64,000 nt of DNA from contig NZ_JACIHE010000029.1 in NCBI RefSeq assembly GCF_014198245.1, forward strand, positions 1-64,000. Direction: 5' to 3'. Source of the stretch: Bradyrhizobium sp. cir1. Lineage in GTDB: Bacteria > Pseudomonadota > Alphaproteobacteria > Rhizobiales > Xanthobacteraceae. The position numbers and the translations under genes are program-made. Below are positions 52,012 to 61,828 of this stretch, piece by piece (position 1 is the stretch's first letter; every line of letters begins with the position of its first letter). The notes under the pieces are model-generated. The model was given only the letters and a program-made list of their open reading frames with translations, did no database searches and was not told where the DNA came from.

Positions 52012-54279
52012 ATGCGGAGCGCGTCGGGAGGTCCCCGCGTCTTGTTGAGACGGCTCCGCGAAACCATGGCGGAGCAGGTCTCGGCCCAGGAGCGGCTGGA
52101 CAAGATCGTGGTGCTGATCGCCGCCAACATGGTGGCCGAGGTGTGCTCGGTCTACGTGCTGCGCGTCGACAACACGCTCGAGCTCTATGCCACCGAAGGT
52201 CTCAACCGCGAGGCTGTGCACCATACCGTGCTCAGCGCCCATGAGGGCCTGGTCGGCCTCGTCGCCAGCGAGGCGACGCCGCTCAACCTCAGCGATGCGC
52301 AGAGCCACCCGGCCTTCTCGTTCCGTCCCGAGACCGGCGAAGAAATCTACCACTCCTTCCTCGGCGTGCCGATCCTGCGCGCGGGCAATACGCTCGGCGT
52401 GCTGGTGGTGCAGAACCGCGCCAAGCGCAACTATGTCGAAGAGGAACTCGAGGCGCTGCAGACCACCGCGATGGTGCTGGCCGAGCTGATCGCCTCCGGC
52501 GAGCTGTCGGCGCTGGCCCAGCCAGGGCTGGAGCCGGCCGCGCGCCATTCGGCGCAGAAGGTCGGCGCGATCCTGTCGGAAGGCATCGCGCTCGGCCATG
52601 TCGTGCTGCACGAGCCGCGCGTCGTCATCAAGGACTACATCGCCGAGGACCTGCCGAAGGAAATCAAGCGGCTGGACACCGCGCTCGCCAAGCTGCGCGC
52701 CGATCTCGACCGCATGCTGGAGCGCGGCGACGTCGCCGAGGGCGGCGAGCACCGCGAGGTGCTGGAAGCCTACCGCATGTTCGCCAACGACCAGGGCTGG
52801 TCGCACAAGCTGCACGAGGCGGTCGCCACCGGCCTCACCGCGGAAGCCGCGGTCGAGCGCGTGCAATCCGACACCCGCGCGCGCATGCTGCGCTCGACCG
52901 ATCCCTATTTGCGCGACCGGCTGCACGACCTGGAAGATCTCGGCTATCGCCTGATGCGGCAGCTGGTCGGCCAGGACCACGCGCCGTCGCGCGAGCAATT
53001 GCCCGACAATGCCATCGTCATCGCCCGCGCGATGGGTCCCGCGGCGCTGCTCGACTACGACCGCAAGCGCCTGCGCGGCATCGTGCTGGAGGAAGGCACC
53101 GCCAATTCCCATGTCTCGATCGTGGCACGCGCGCTCGGAATTCCAGCGGTCGGCGAGGTGCCGAACGCACCCGGCATCGCCGATCCCGGCGACGCCATCA
53201 TCGTCGACGGCACGTCCGGCTCGATCTATGTGCGTCCCTCGCAGGAGATCGAGGCCGCCTTCGCCGAGCGCGTGCGCTTCCGCGCCCGCCGCCAGGCACA
53301 GTACCTCGCGCTGCGCGACCGGCCCTGCGTCACCAAAGACGGCCAGAAGGTCGAGCTGATGATCAACGCAGGGTTGGCGATCGACCTGCCGCATATCGAG
53401 GATACCGGCAGCGCCGGCATCGGCCTGTTCCGCACCGAGCTGCAGTTCATGGTCGGCCAGAGCCTGCCACGCACCAGCGACCAGCTCGCGCTCTATCGCA
53501 CCGTGCTGGATGCCGCGGGCCCCAAGCCCGTCACCTTCCGCACCCTCGACATCGGCGGCGACAAGGCGCTGCCCTACATGGAAGCGGTGATCGAGGAAAA
53601 TCCCGCGCTCGGCTGGCGCGCGATCCGGCTCGGGCTGGACCGTCCGGGCCTGTTGCGCGGCCAGATCCGCGCGCTCTTGCGCGCCGGCGGCGGCCGCGCG
53701 CTGCGCATCATGTTCCCGATGATCTCGGAGGTCGCCGAATTCGATTCGGCCAAGGCGCTGGTCGAGCGCGAGCTGACATATCTGCGCCAGCACGGCCACA
53801 CGCTGCCTGAAAGAATCGACATCGGCACCATGGTCGAGGTGCCCGCCCTGCTCTACCAGCTCGACGAGCTGCTGAAGAAGGTCGACTTCATCTCGGTCGG
53901 CTCCAACGATTTGTTCCAGTTCCTGTTCGCGGTCGACCGCGGCAACGCCAAGGTCTCCGAGCGCTTCGACACCATGTCGGCACCGATCCTGCGCGCGCTG
54001 CGCGACATCGCGCGCAAGGCGCAAGCAGCGCAGAAATCGCTCTCGCTCTGCGGCGAGATGGCCTCCAAGCCGATCGGGGCACTGGCGCTGATCGCGCTCG
54101 GCTATCGCTCGCTGTCGCTCTCGGCGACCGCGCTCGGCCCGGTCAAGGCAATGGTGCTCGATCTCGACGCAAAGAAGGCCGAAGCGATGCTCAACCCTCT
54201 GCTGGATGCGCCTGCGGGCAGCGTCTCGATCCGGCAGAAGCTGACGGAATTTGCCGAGGCCGAGGGCCTTGCGTTGTAG
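52012..54279 (+). CDS. ptsP: Nitrogen PTS enzyme I (phosphoenolpyruvate-protein phosphotransferase PtsP)
   Basis: A 755-residue protein that autophosphorylates from PEP and passes phosphate to NPr in the regulatory nitrogen PTS. An N-terminal GAF domain covers about residues 20-160. The EI N-domain carries the phospho-His in TANSHVSIVARALGIPAV near residue 366. The C-terminal PEP-binding barrel includes GIGLFRTELQFMVGQSLP, FRTLDIGGDK, GSNDLFQFL and the Cys in SLCGEMAS. ATG 52012 follows GGAGGAGA. prfA and prmC follow on the same strand with short gaps. Confidence 0.98.
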   Translation: MRSASGGPRVLLRRLRETMAEQVSAQERLDKIVVLIAANMVAEVCSVYVLRVDNTLELYATEGLNREAVHHTVLSAHEGLVGLVASEATPLNLSDAQSHPAFSFRPETGEEIYHSFLGVPILRAGNTLGVLVVQNRAKRNYVEEELEALQTTAMVLAELIASGELSALAQPGLEPAARHSAQKVGAILSEGIALGHVVLHEPRVVIKDYIAEDLPKEIKRLDTALAKLRADLDRMLERGDVAEGGEHREVLEAYRMFANDQGWSHKLHEAVATGLTAEAAVERVQSDTRARMLRSTDPYLRDRLHDLEDLGYRLMRQLVGQDHAPSREQLPDNAIVIARAMGPAALLDYDRKRLRGIVLEEGTANSHVSIVARALGIPAVGEVPNAPGIADPGDAIIVDGTSGSIYVRPSQEIEAAFAERVRFRARRQAQYLALRDRPCVTKDGQKVELMINAGLAIDLPHIEDTGSAGIGLFRTELQFMVGQSLPRTSDQLALYRTVLDAAGPKPVTFRTLDIGGDKALPYMEAVIEENPALGWRAIRLGLDRPGLLRGQIRALLRAGGGRALRIMFPMISEVAEFDSAKALVERELTYLRQHGHTLPERIDIGTMVEVPALLYQLDELLKKVDFISVGSNDLFQFLFAVDRGNAKVSERFDTMSAPILRALRDIARKAQAAQKSLSLCGEMASKPIGALALIALGYRSLSLSATALGPVKAMVLDLDAKKAEAMLNPLLDAPAGSVSIRQKLTEFAEAEGLAL

Positions 54280-54338
54280 CGGGCCTGTCGCCCGCTCCCC
54301 GCCGCCCTCGCCTCCTTCCGCCCTTTGAGACTGAACCG

Positions 54339-55424
<1,086 letters not shown>

Positions 55425-55431
55425 CGGACGC

Positions 55432-56310
55432 GTGAGCAGCCCCTTCACCGGCCAATCCGTCGAGCGCGCGCGCCGCGCGCTGGCGGCGCAATTGCGGTCC
55501 GCACAGCTCGACGAAGCCGAACTCGACGCCCGCATCCTGATCAGTGCGGTGCTCGGCCTCGATCTCACCGGCCTCGTTGCACAGGCGGCACGGCTGGTCA
55601 CGAACGCCGAGGCGTTGCAGCTCGCGCAATATGCAGAGCGCCGGATCGCGGGCGAGCCGGTGGCGCGCATTCTCGGCACGCGCGAATTCTGGGGCCTGCC
55701 GTTTCGCCTTTCGGAGGCGACCCTGGTCCCGCGGCCCGACACCGAGACGGTGGTCGAGCGCGCGCTCGAGCTTTTTCGCGAGCAGAAGATCCACCGGCCC
55801 CGCATCGCCGACATCGGCACTGGCTCAGGCGCGATCCTGCTCGCGCTGCTGCACGAGATTCCCGATGCCTTCGGCGTCGGCACCGATCTCAGCCTCACCG
55901 CGCTCGGCACCGCGCGGGGCAATGCCGCAGCCCTCGGCCTTGGCAACCGTTCCGCCTTCATCGCCTGCTCCTATCTGGCGGCGCTGTCAGGTCCGTTCGA
56001 CCTCATCGTGTCGAACCCGCCCTATATTCCCTCGGCCGAGATTCCGAAATTGAGCATCGAGGTGCGCGAGCACGATCCGCATCTGGCGCTCGATGGCGGC
56101 AATGACGGATATGACGCCTACCGCGCCCTGATCCCGCAGGCGGCCGAGCGCCTCGCCCCCGGCGGTGCGCTGATCGTCGAGGCCGGACAGGGCCAGGCTC
56201 GGAACATTGAAACCTTGATGGCCGCTGCCGCGTTGGTGGTGGACAGGCCGCCGAAGGCCGATTTGGCGGGTATCCCACGGGCCGTTTCGGCCCGAAAAAT
56301 GCCCCCATAA
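55432..56310 (+). CDS. prmC: Release factor glutamine methyltransferase
   Basis: A 292-residue SAM-dependent enzyme that methylates the Gln of the GGQ motif in RF1 and RF2. The catalytic NPPYIPSAEIPKL is near residue 197, the SAM-binding IADIGTGSGAILLALLHE near 123-140, and VARILGTREFWGLPF with PRPDTETVVE upstream is family-specific. The start is GTG at 55432, seven bases after the prfA stop, so translation is probably coupled. Confidence 0.97.
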   Translation: MSSPFTGQSVERARRALAAQLRSAQLDEAELDARILISAVLGLDLTGLVAQAARLVTNAEALQLAQYAERRIAGEPVARILGTREFWGLPFRLSEATLVPRPDTETVVERALELFREQKIHRPRIADIGTGSGAILLALLHEIPDAFGVGTDLSLTALGTARGNAAALGLGNRSAFIACSYLAALSGPFDLIVSNPPYIPSAEIPKLSIEVREHDPHLALDGGNDGYDAYRALIPQAAERLAPGGALIVEAGQGQARNIETLMAAAALVVDRPPKADLAGIPRAVSARKMPP

Positions 56311-56771
56311 AAGCCGGATTGGTCTGTAAAAAGCTCTTGGAATATCGCTTGGGAACGACTACGTTCCGGTCAACACATCGGTGCCGGCCCCGTAGACCTA
56401 CGGGTGAAAGCCGGGCTCTCGGGCGAGAGCTTTACTGATTTGAAGGTTCCAAGCCGCAGGTCCTGTTGAGCGCGATGGCCAGTGAGCTGCGCTGCTCTCC
56501 GACCGCAACGTGAACGAAAGCCTGATATTGCGCTTGAAGACTTACGCAAGAAAGCTGGGCTTGTTTCGGCAGGCGAAATGAATGGTTCGCTGGCAATCAA
56601 TGCTGGCGGGTGGGGAACGCGTCTTTGTTGAACGCGACGGTCGACGAACATTGGCAGGGCTCAATCCGTTCTGGTGCGCGGTGCGTACGAGCGATGTGAG
56701 CCGCTGTCACCAGGTCAGTCTCAGCAATCAGTAATGCGTGCAACCTTTAGGGCTGGAATTAAAGGCAGGAC
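56311..56771. other. Long spacer or leader before the DUF4167 gene
   Basis: A 461-base stretch with no supported gene on either strand and none of the repeat families found elsewhere. A short hairpin (cgggctct / gagagctt region, about 56412-56432) and a local AT-rich patch are present. Its length and lack of repeats make a long structured 5' leader or a small RNA conceivable, but I recognise no known RNA family. Confidence 0.35.
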
Positions 56772-57560
56772 ATGAGAAACGGTCAGAACAAGCAGCGGAT
56801 GCGCAACCGCAACAACAATAACAACAACAACCGGCGCGGCCAGAACCCGATGACCCGGGTCTACGAGTCCAACGGACCCGACATCAAGATCCGCGGCACG
56901 GCTTCGCATATCGCTGAAAAGTATCTCCAGCTCGCGCGCGATGCGCGCTCCTCCGGCGATCCCGTTGCAGCCGAGAACTACTACCAGCACGCCGAGCATT
57001 ATTTCCGCCTGATCGCGGCCGCCCAGGAGCAGTTCCGCCAGAACCAGCAGCCGCGCGGCGACGAGCCTATCAGCAACACCAGCGGCGACTACAGTGAGGA
57101 CGACGGCGAGAATTTCTCGGCGTTCGGCCAGGAGCCGGGCTTCGTTCCGCAGCCGCCGCAGCAGCAGCCCTTCATGCGCGACCGCGACAGCCAGCGCGAT
57201 CATCACCCGCGTGATCACCAGCAGCGCGACAATCAGCAGCCTTATCAGCGCGACAATCAGCAACCGCGCGAGCATCGCGAACGCGACCACCGTCCGCAGC
57301 CGCAATATCAGCCGCAGCCGCAACCGCAGAACCAGCCGCAGCCCGTCATCGCCGATGCCGGCAGCGTCGACCGCCTGCCCTCCTTCATCACCGGCGCACA
57401 GCCGCAGGTGAATGGCGGCCAGGGCGGCTTCGAGGGTGGTGGCGGTAGCGGTGGCGGCAGCGAGCGCTATCCGCGGCGGCGCCGCCGGCCGCATGGGCCG
57501 CGTCCCGAGCGTGAAGCGGCTCCCGCCGCGTCGAGCGACGAGGTCGCCTCGGGCGAGTAA
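56772..57560 (+). CDS. DUF4167 protein, Asn/Gln/Arg-rich
   Basis: A 262-residue protein. The conserved DUF4167 part is at the N-terminus, about residues 20-85: MTRVYESNGPDIKIRGTASH, AEKYLQLARDARSSGDPVAA and YYQHAEHYFRLIAAA. A run of seven Asn precedes it. The C-terminal 150 residues are Gln/Arg/Asp/Pro-rich, low-complexity and end in an Arg patch (PRRRRRPHGPRPER), suggesting RNA binding or condensate formation, which is inference. It stands alone after prmC with a long leader and ends in a strong terminator. Confidence 0.93.
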   Translation: MRNGQNKQRMRNRNNNNNNNRRGQNPMTRVYESNGPDIKIRGTASHIAEKYLQLARDARSSGDPVAAENYYQHAEHYFRLIAAAQEQFRQNQQPRGDEPISNTSGDYSEDDGENFSAFGQEPGFVPQPPQQQPFMRDRDSQRDHHPRDHQQRDNQQPYQRDNQQPREHRERDHRPQPQYQPQPQPQNQPQPVIADAGSVDRLPSFITGAQPQVNGGQGGFEGGGGSGGGSERYPRRRRRPHGPRPEREAAPAASSDEVASGE

Positions 57561-57593
57561 GCCTCTTCCGATTTTCTCTGATTTTGTGACCTG

Positions 57594-57627
57594 AATCGTC
57601 CCGGCCTCGCCGGGACGATTTGTTTTT
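57594..57627 (+). terminator. Rho-independent terminator of the DUF4167 gene
   Basis: A 12-bp perfect stem (aatcgtcccggc / gccgggacgatt) with a three-base loop is followed by tgttttt, 33 bases after the stop codon. The complementary strand ends less well, so it serves mainly the rightward transcript. Confidence 0.93.
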
Positions 57628-57698
57628 GACGATTGTGCATTGGCTGCAGCGATCAGCGCTCCGGCCACAGACCACCTCTCCCATAGCGAGAGGTGAAG

Positions 57699-58445
57699 CT
57701 AGCTGCGCGTCACCGTCGTCGAGGACGGCACCAGCACAGGCTTGGCCAGCGAGGGAATCAGCCGTGCCCGCTCGCGCTTGGCGGGGATCGCGCGATAGAC
57801 CTGCTTGGTGGCCTCGACGATGTGCACACCCGCAAACGGCAACGACAGCGCCGCCCCGGCACGCTCCCACATCTGCGCGGATCTCAGTACCCAGCCGCCG
57901 GCATAGGGCGGCATGAACAGCGCCTCGCCCCAGGCCGTCGGCGTGAACCAGGTCTGGCGCAACAGATCTGTGATCTGCGAGCGCGAGTAGGGCCGGCCGT
58001 GACCGAACGGCGTGCTGTCGGTGCGGGTCCATACGCCGCGCCGATTCGGGATCACCGCGATGACGCGGCCCGAGCCCGACAGCACCCGCCACACCTCGCG
58101 CAGCAGCGCGGCCGGATCGTCCGACATCTCCAGCGCATGGACCAGCAGGACACGGTCGACCGCGGCGTCGGGAAGCGGCAGCGAGAATTCATCGACCAGC
58201 GAGGCCAGCGCCGGCCGTCCCGTCGGCCATTTCAGGACACCCTGGGCCGCCGGCATGAAGGCGAGGCAGCGCTCGGCATCTTCCCGGAACAACCCCAGAT
58301 AGGGCGTCGGATAGCCGATACCGAGCACACGCTGGCCCTCGGCGCCCGGCCAGCGCTGCCGAATGCCGCGATTGATCATTTGCCGCGCCACAATCCCGAG
58401 GCGACGGGAATAAAATTCGCGGAGGTCGACGACGTCGATGGTCAT
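57699..58445 (-). CDS. Class I SAM-dependent methyltransferase
   Basis: A 248-residue protein starting MTIDVVDLREFYSRRLGIVA. The SAM-binding motif I is atypical (QRVLGIGYPTPYLGLF in place of VLDxGxGxG). Motif II is LPLPDAAVDRVLLVHALEMS, followed by EVWRVLSGSGRVIAVIPNRR, the Methyltransf_11 pattern. The substrate is unknown. It is divergent from gloB across 108 bases, an arrangement I recall as conserved in Bradyrhizobium and relatives. Confidence 0.88.
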   Translation of the reverse strand: MTIDVVDLREFYSRRLGIVARQMINRGIRQRWPGAEGQRVLGIGYPTPYLGLFREDAERCLAFMPAAQGVLKWPTGRPALASLVDEFSLPLPDAAVDRVLLVHALEMSDDPAALLREVWRVLSGSGRVIAVIPNRRGVWTRTDSTPFGHGRPYSRSQITDLLRQTWFTPTAWGEALFMPPYAGGWVLRSAQMWERAGAALSLPFAGVHIVEATKQVYRAIPAKRERARLIPSLAKPVLVPSSTTVTRS

Positions 58446-58553
58446 GACGGCAATGTAACATGCGCGAGGGCACGCCTGCGCGCGGAATATTGCATTGCCT
58501 GGGCAACTTTAACGCCATATCTGTCTGGCGGGGCTGAGCGCGATGGAGAGGTC

Positions 58554-59321
58554 ATGGCCGCCGAAATTCGTACTTTCACCTGTTTAAACGACAATTTCGG
58601 TTATCTGATCCACGATCTGGAAACCAAGGCGACGGCGTCGATCGACGCGCCCGAGGCCGGCCCGATCCTGAAGGCGCTGGACCGCGAGGGCTGGCAGCTC
58701 ACCGACATCCTGATCACCCATCATCACGGCGATCATGTCGGCGGGGTCGCCGAACTCAAGCAGAAATACAATTGCCGCGTCGTCGCGCCGCATGACAAGA
58801 CGACTAAGATCGCGAACGTCGATCTGCGCGTCGCCAATGCCGACGTGGTCAGGATCGGCAATCTGCTGGCGCGCGTGGTGGAGACGCCCGGCCACACGCT
58901 CGACCACATCTCCTACGTGTTCGACAATGAGAAGACGGTGTTCGCCGCCGACACGCTGTTCTCGATCGGCTGCGGCCGCGTGTTCGAGGGCACCTATCCG
59001 ATGATGTGGGATTCGCTGTTGAAGCTGCGGGCACTGCCCGACGACTTCAAGCTCTATTGCGGCCACGAATACACCGCGTCCAACGTCAAGTTCGCCCTCA
59101 CCGTCGACCCCGACAACGCGGCGCTGCAGGCGCGCGCGGCGGAGGTCACGAGGCTCCGGGCCGAGAACAAGCCGACCATTCCCTCGCTGCTTGGTGACGA
59201 GAAGCGGGCGAACGTGTTCCTGCGCGCCGATGAGCCCTCCGTTGCGGCCAGGCTCCACATGAAGGGCGCGGATGCCGCCATGGTGTTCGGCGAACTCCGC
59301 GAGCGCAAGAACAAGTCCTGA
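58554..59321 (+). CDS. gloB: Hydroxyacylglutathione hydrolase (glyoxalase II)
   Basis: A 255-residue metallo-beta-lactamase-fold enzyme that hydrolyses S-lactoylglutathione to lactate and glutathione in methylglyoxal detoxification. The metal-binding THHHGDHVGG is at residues 55-64. Further ligands are in TPGHTLDHISYVF, FAADTLFSIGCGRVFEG and YCGHEYT. ATG 58554 follows GGAGAGGTC. The open frame continuing far upstream lies antisense to the methyltransferase gene and is not coding. The DUF985 gene follows after 23 bases. Confidence 0.97.
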   Translation: MAAEIRTFTCLNDNFGYLIHDLETKATASIDAPEAGPILKALDREGWQLTDILITHHHGDHVGGVAELKQKYNCRVVAPHDKTTKIANVDLRVANADVVRIGNLLARVVETPGHTLDHISYVFDNEKTVFAADTLFSIGCGRVFEGTYPMMWDSLLKLRALPDDFKLYCGHEYTASNVKFALTVDPDNAALQARAAEVTRLRAENKPTIPSLLGDEKRANVFLRADEPSVAARLHMKGADAAMVFGELRERKNKS

Positions 59322-59344
59322 AGAACAAGTCCTGACGGGGATCG

Positions 59345-59767
59345 ATGCCGACCGCAGCCGAGATCATTGCACGCCTCGAACTCCGCCCGCATCCCGAAGG
59401 CGGACACTATCGCGAGACGTTCCGCGACCAGACCACGGACGCCAACGGGCGTTCGCGTTCGACCCTGATCTATTTCCTGCTCGCGCGCGGCGAACGCTCG
59501 CACTGGCACCGCATCGATGCGGTCGAGACCTGGCACTATTACGCCGGCAGCCCCTTGATGCTGCGCATCGCCCATGACGGCTGCTCGCAGCACGAGGTGC
59601 GGCTCGGCACCGATCTCATCGGCGGCGAGCGGCCCCAGGGAATCGTGCCGGCCAATGCCTGGCAGATGGCGGAGACCACGGGCGAGTGGACACTGGTCGG
59701 CTGCACCGTGGCGCCAGCGTTCGAGTTCGCGAAGTTCGAGCTCGCTCCGAAGGGCTGGGAGCCGTAG
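59345..59767 (+). CDS. DUF985 cupin domain protein
   Basis: A 140-residue cupin starting MPTAAEIIARLELRPHPEGG. The conserved PHPEGGHYRETFRD, then SHWHRIDAVETWHYYAGSPL and WTLVGCTVAPAFEFAKFEL, match DUF985. The His/Glu residues of the cupin motif could bind a metal. The reaction is unknown. The gene follows gloB closely and is probably co-transcribed. Confidence 0.9.
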   Translation: MPTAAEIIARLELRPHPEGGHYRETFRDQTTDANGRSRSTLIYFLLARGERSHWHRIDAVETWHYYAGSPLMLRIAHDGCSQHEVRLGTDLIGGERPQGIVPANAWQMAETTGEWTLVGCTVAPAFEFAKFELAPKGWEP

Positions 59768-59778
59768 CTCCACGCAGT

Positions 59779-59815
59779 CATTCCAGGTTCGCGCTCCGCG
59801 CGCCCCGGAATGACA
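59779..59815. repeat. Family C repeat, short copy
   Basis: cattccaggttcgcgctccg followed by cgcgccccggaatga, an abbreviated form of the family C palindrome. It lies between the convergent cupin and transporter genes. Confidence 0.75.
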
Positions 59816-59816
59816 A

Positions 59817-60686
59817 TCATCGCTTCCTCAGCACCATGTCCTTCGCCGCGATCAGACCGCCGCCGGCGATCAGGACCGCGGCGATGGCGATGTTGGCGCT
59901 GGCTTTTGCAAAACCGGCGGCGATGAGGAAGCCGGTCGAGAGCAGCGGCGTCGCGTAGGAGGCGGCGCCGAGCACGCGGATGTCGCCGCGCTTCATGCCG
60001 ATGTCCCAGGCGTAGAAGGCGGCGCCCACCGGACCGATGCCGAGCGCGATCACGGCAAGCCATTGCAGCGTGGTCTCCGGCCACACGGTGGTTTCAAGCA
60101 GGCCATGCATCAATGCGGCGAGCGCAGCGGTGGCGAGACAGAAGCCCGCGACCGCGTCGGTCGGCACCGCTTTCAAGCGGCGCGACAGCACCGAATAGGT
60201 GGCCCAGACGAAGGCGGCGATGAAGGCCGCGATCAGTCCCGGCACAGCTCCGGGCGCAAAGCCGCTGGTGTTGCCGGCGAACAGCAGCACCGTGCCGATG
60301 AGGCCGAGCACGGCGCCGATGACGTGGTGCACGGCAAGCCGCTCGCCCGGCAGGAACGACGAGAACAGCACGATTAGGAGTGGCCAGAGATAATTCAACA
60401 GGCCGGCTTCCGCCGGCGGCGCGAAGCGCAGCGCGAGGAAATACAGCGCGTGATAGCCGAACAATCCGCCGACGCCGACGGCCCATACCACCAGCGGCTG
60501 GCGCAGGCTTTTCGCGGCATCACCGCGGCCGATCCAGGTGAGCAGGCCGACCAGTCCACCGATCGCAAACGTCATCGCGGCGAGCTGGAACGCCGGGATC
60601 CTTCCGGTCGCCACCGTCATCACAGAAAGGAGCGACCACATCAGGATCGCGGTCAATCCGATCAGCGTCGCCGTGCGGGGAGTCAT
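59817..60686 (-). CDS. EamA/DMT superfamily transporter
   Basis: A 289-residue membrane protein with about ten hydrophobic segments arranged as two EamA repeats. The end of the first repeat has APPAEAGLLNYLWPLLIVLF, a pattern of the YddG-like aromatic amino-acid exporters, and the second has TLQWLAVIALGIGPVGAAFY. Export of an aromatic amino acid or drug is possible but unproven. Start ATG 60686. It is not closely related to the other DMT protein in this window. Confidence 0.9.
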   Translation of the reverse strand: MTPRTATLIGLTAILMWSLLSVMTVATGRIPAFQLAAMTFAIGGLVGLLTWIGRGDAAKSLRQPLVVWAVGVGGLFGYHALYFLALRFAPPAEAGLLNYLWPLLIVLFSSFLPGERLAVHHVIGAVLGLIGTVLLFAGNTSGFAPGAVPGLIAAFIAAFVWATYSVLSRRLKAVPTDAVAGFCLATAALAALMHGLLETTVWPETTLQWLAVIALGIGPVGAAFYAWDIGMKRGDIRVLGAASYATPLLSTGFLIAAGFAKASANIAIAAVLIAGGGLIAAKDMVLRKR

Positions 60687-60734
60687 TGCAGAAGGCCTCG
60701 TCGTTCCTGGATGGCACTTAGCGCCAGACCCGGA

Positions 60735-60781
60735 GCCTCGAGATTCCGGGTCCGCCGCCGTCGCGGCGCCCCGGAATGACA
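60735..60781. repeat. Family C repeat, short copy
   Basis: cctcgagattccgggtccgc with cgcggcgccccggaatgaca resembles the right half of family C. It is followed by a small gcccgggacaagcccgggc hairpin at 60789-60807. It lies between the transporter gene start and the phbB stop. Confidence 0.7.
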
Positions 60782-60850
60782 GGGCAAGATGCCCGGGACA
60801 AGCCCGGGCATGACGAAGTCAACTATATGATCGAACGTGATGCGATCGCA

Positions 60851-61576
60851 TCACACCATGTACTGGCCGCCGTTGACCGTCAGCGTCGAGCCGGTGATGG
60901 CGCCGGCTTCGTCCGCGGCGAGGAACACGACCGCGCGCGCGATCTCCTCGGGCTCGCCGAGGCGGCCGATCGGAATCAGCGGCAGGATAGCCTTTTCCAG
61001 CACATCCTTCGGCACCGCCTGCACCATCTCGGTGTTGATGTAGCCGGGGCAGATCGCATTCACGGTAACGCCGCCCTTGGCATTCTCCAGCGCCAGGGCC
61101 TTGGTGAAGCCGATCTCGCCGGCTTTCGCCGCGGAATAGTTCACCTGGCCGAACTGGCCCTTCTGGCCGTTGATCGAGGAGATGTTGATGATGCGGCCGA
61201 ACTTGCGCCCGCGCATGCCTTCGATCACCTGGCGCGACATGTTGAACAGCGAGCCGAGATTGGTGCCGATCACGGCGTTCCATTGCTCGAGGCTCATCTT
61301 GTGGAAGGCGCCGTCCTTGGTGATGCCGGCATTGTTGACGAGCACGTCGATCGGGCCGACCTCGGCCTCGACCTTCTTCACGCCCTCGGCGCAGGCGTCG
61401 AAACTGCTGACGTCCCATTTGTAGACGGCGATGCCGGTCTCGGCCTTGAACTTCTCCGCCGCCGCATCGTTGCCGGCATAGCTTGCCGCGACCTTGTAGC
61501 CGCCCGCCTTCAGCGCCTTGCTGATCGCAGCTCCGATGCCCCGCGTACCACCCGTCACCAGTGCAACACGTGCCAT
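60851..61576 (-). CDS. phbB: Acetoacetyl-CoA reductase
   Basis: A 241-residue SDR enzyme that reduces acetoacetyl-CoA to (R)-3-hydroxybutyryl-CoA with NADPH for polyhydroxybutyrate synthesis. NADPH-binding VTGGTRGIGAAI is at the N-terminus, NNAGITKDGAFHKM follows, the catalytic Ser is in INISSINGQKGQFGQ and the Tyr/Lys pair in VNYSAAKAGEIGFTKA. The C-terminus GSTLTVNGGQYMV is typical. phbA lies upstream on the same strand, separated by a terminator, so phbB probably also has its own promoter. Confidence 0.97.
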   Translation of the reverse strand: MARVALVTGGTRGIGAAISKALKAGGYKVAASYAGNDAAAEKFKAETGIAVYKWDVSSFDACAEGVKKVEAEVGPIDVLVNNAGITKDGAFHKMSLEQWNAVIGTNLGSLFNMSRQVIEGMRGRKFGRIINISSINGQKGQFGQVNYSAAKAGEIGFTKALALENAKGGVTVNAICPGYINTEMVQAVPKDVLEKAILPLIPIGRLGEPEEIARAVVFLAADEAGAITGSTLTVNGGQYMV

Positions 61577-61679
61577 ATCGAATTCCTTCCCTTGGACTCT
61601 TCCTTGGACTCTTCGAGCACTTCTGAGTGATCGTTTTTAGCCGAGGATTATGCGGGACGTTTGACGGACATCAAGAACA

Positions 61680-61706
61680 AAACGCCCGGCGTTGAGCCGG
61701 GCGTTT
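61680..61706 (-). terminator. Rho-independent terminator between phbA and phbB
   Basis: An 11-bp perfect stem (aaacgcccggc / gccgggcgttt) with a five-base loop. Read on the minus strand it is followed by tgttctt, so the T-rich tail begins inside the stem. It is 122 bases past the phbA stop and suggests that phbA and phbB are mostly separate transcripts. Confidence 0.85.
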
Positions 61707-61828
61707 GTATTTAGTCGAGGCCTGCGCGGTTGCGAAGAATATTTGATTTGCAACCGCTGCCTTTTTAGTCGCGTGCAACGCACTCAATCAGGTGTGCGGC
61801 GCACGCGTCAGCTTCACGTCAGCGACCT

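Noticed and set aside
56370..56651. 93-codon minus-strand frame in the DUF4167 leader
   Set aside because: It has no ribosome site, odd composition and no recognisable family; the spacer is better regarded as leader or non-coding.
57693..58553. In-frame extension upstream of gloB making a 542-residue protein
   Set aside because: The extension is antisense to the methyltransferase gene; the gloB start at 58554 has its own ribosome site and matches the family.
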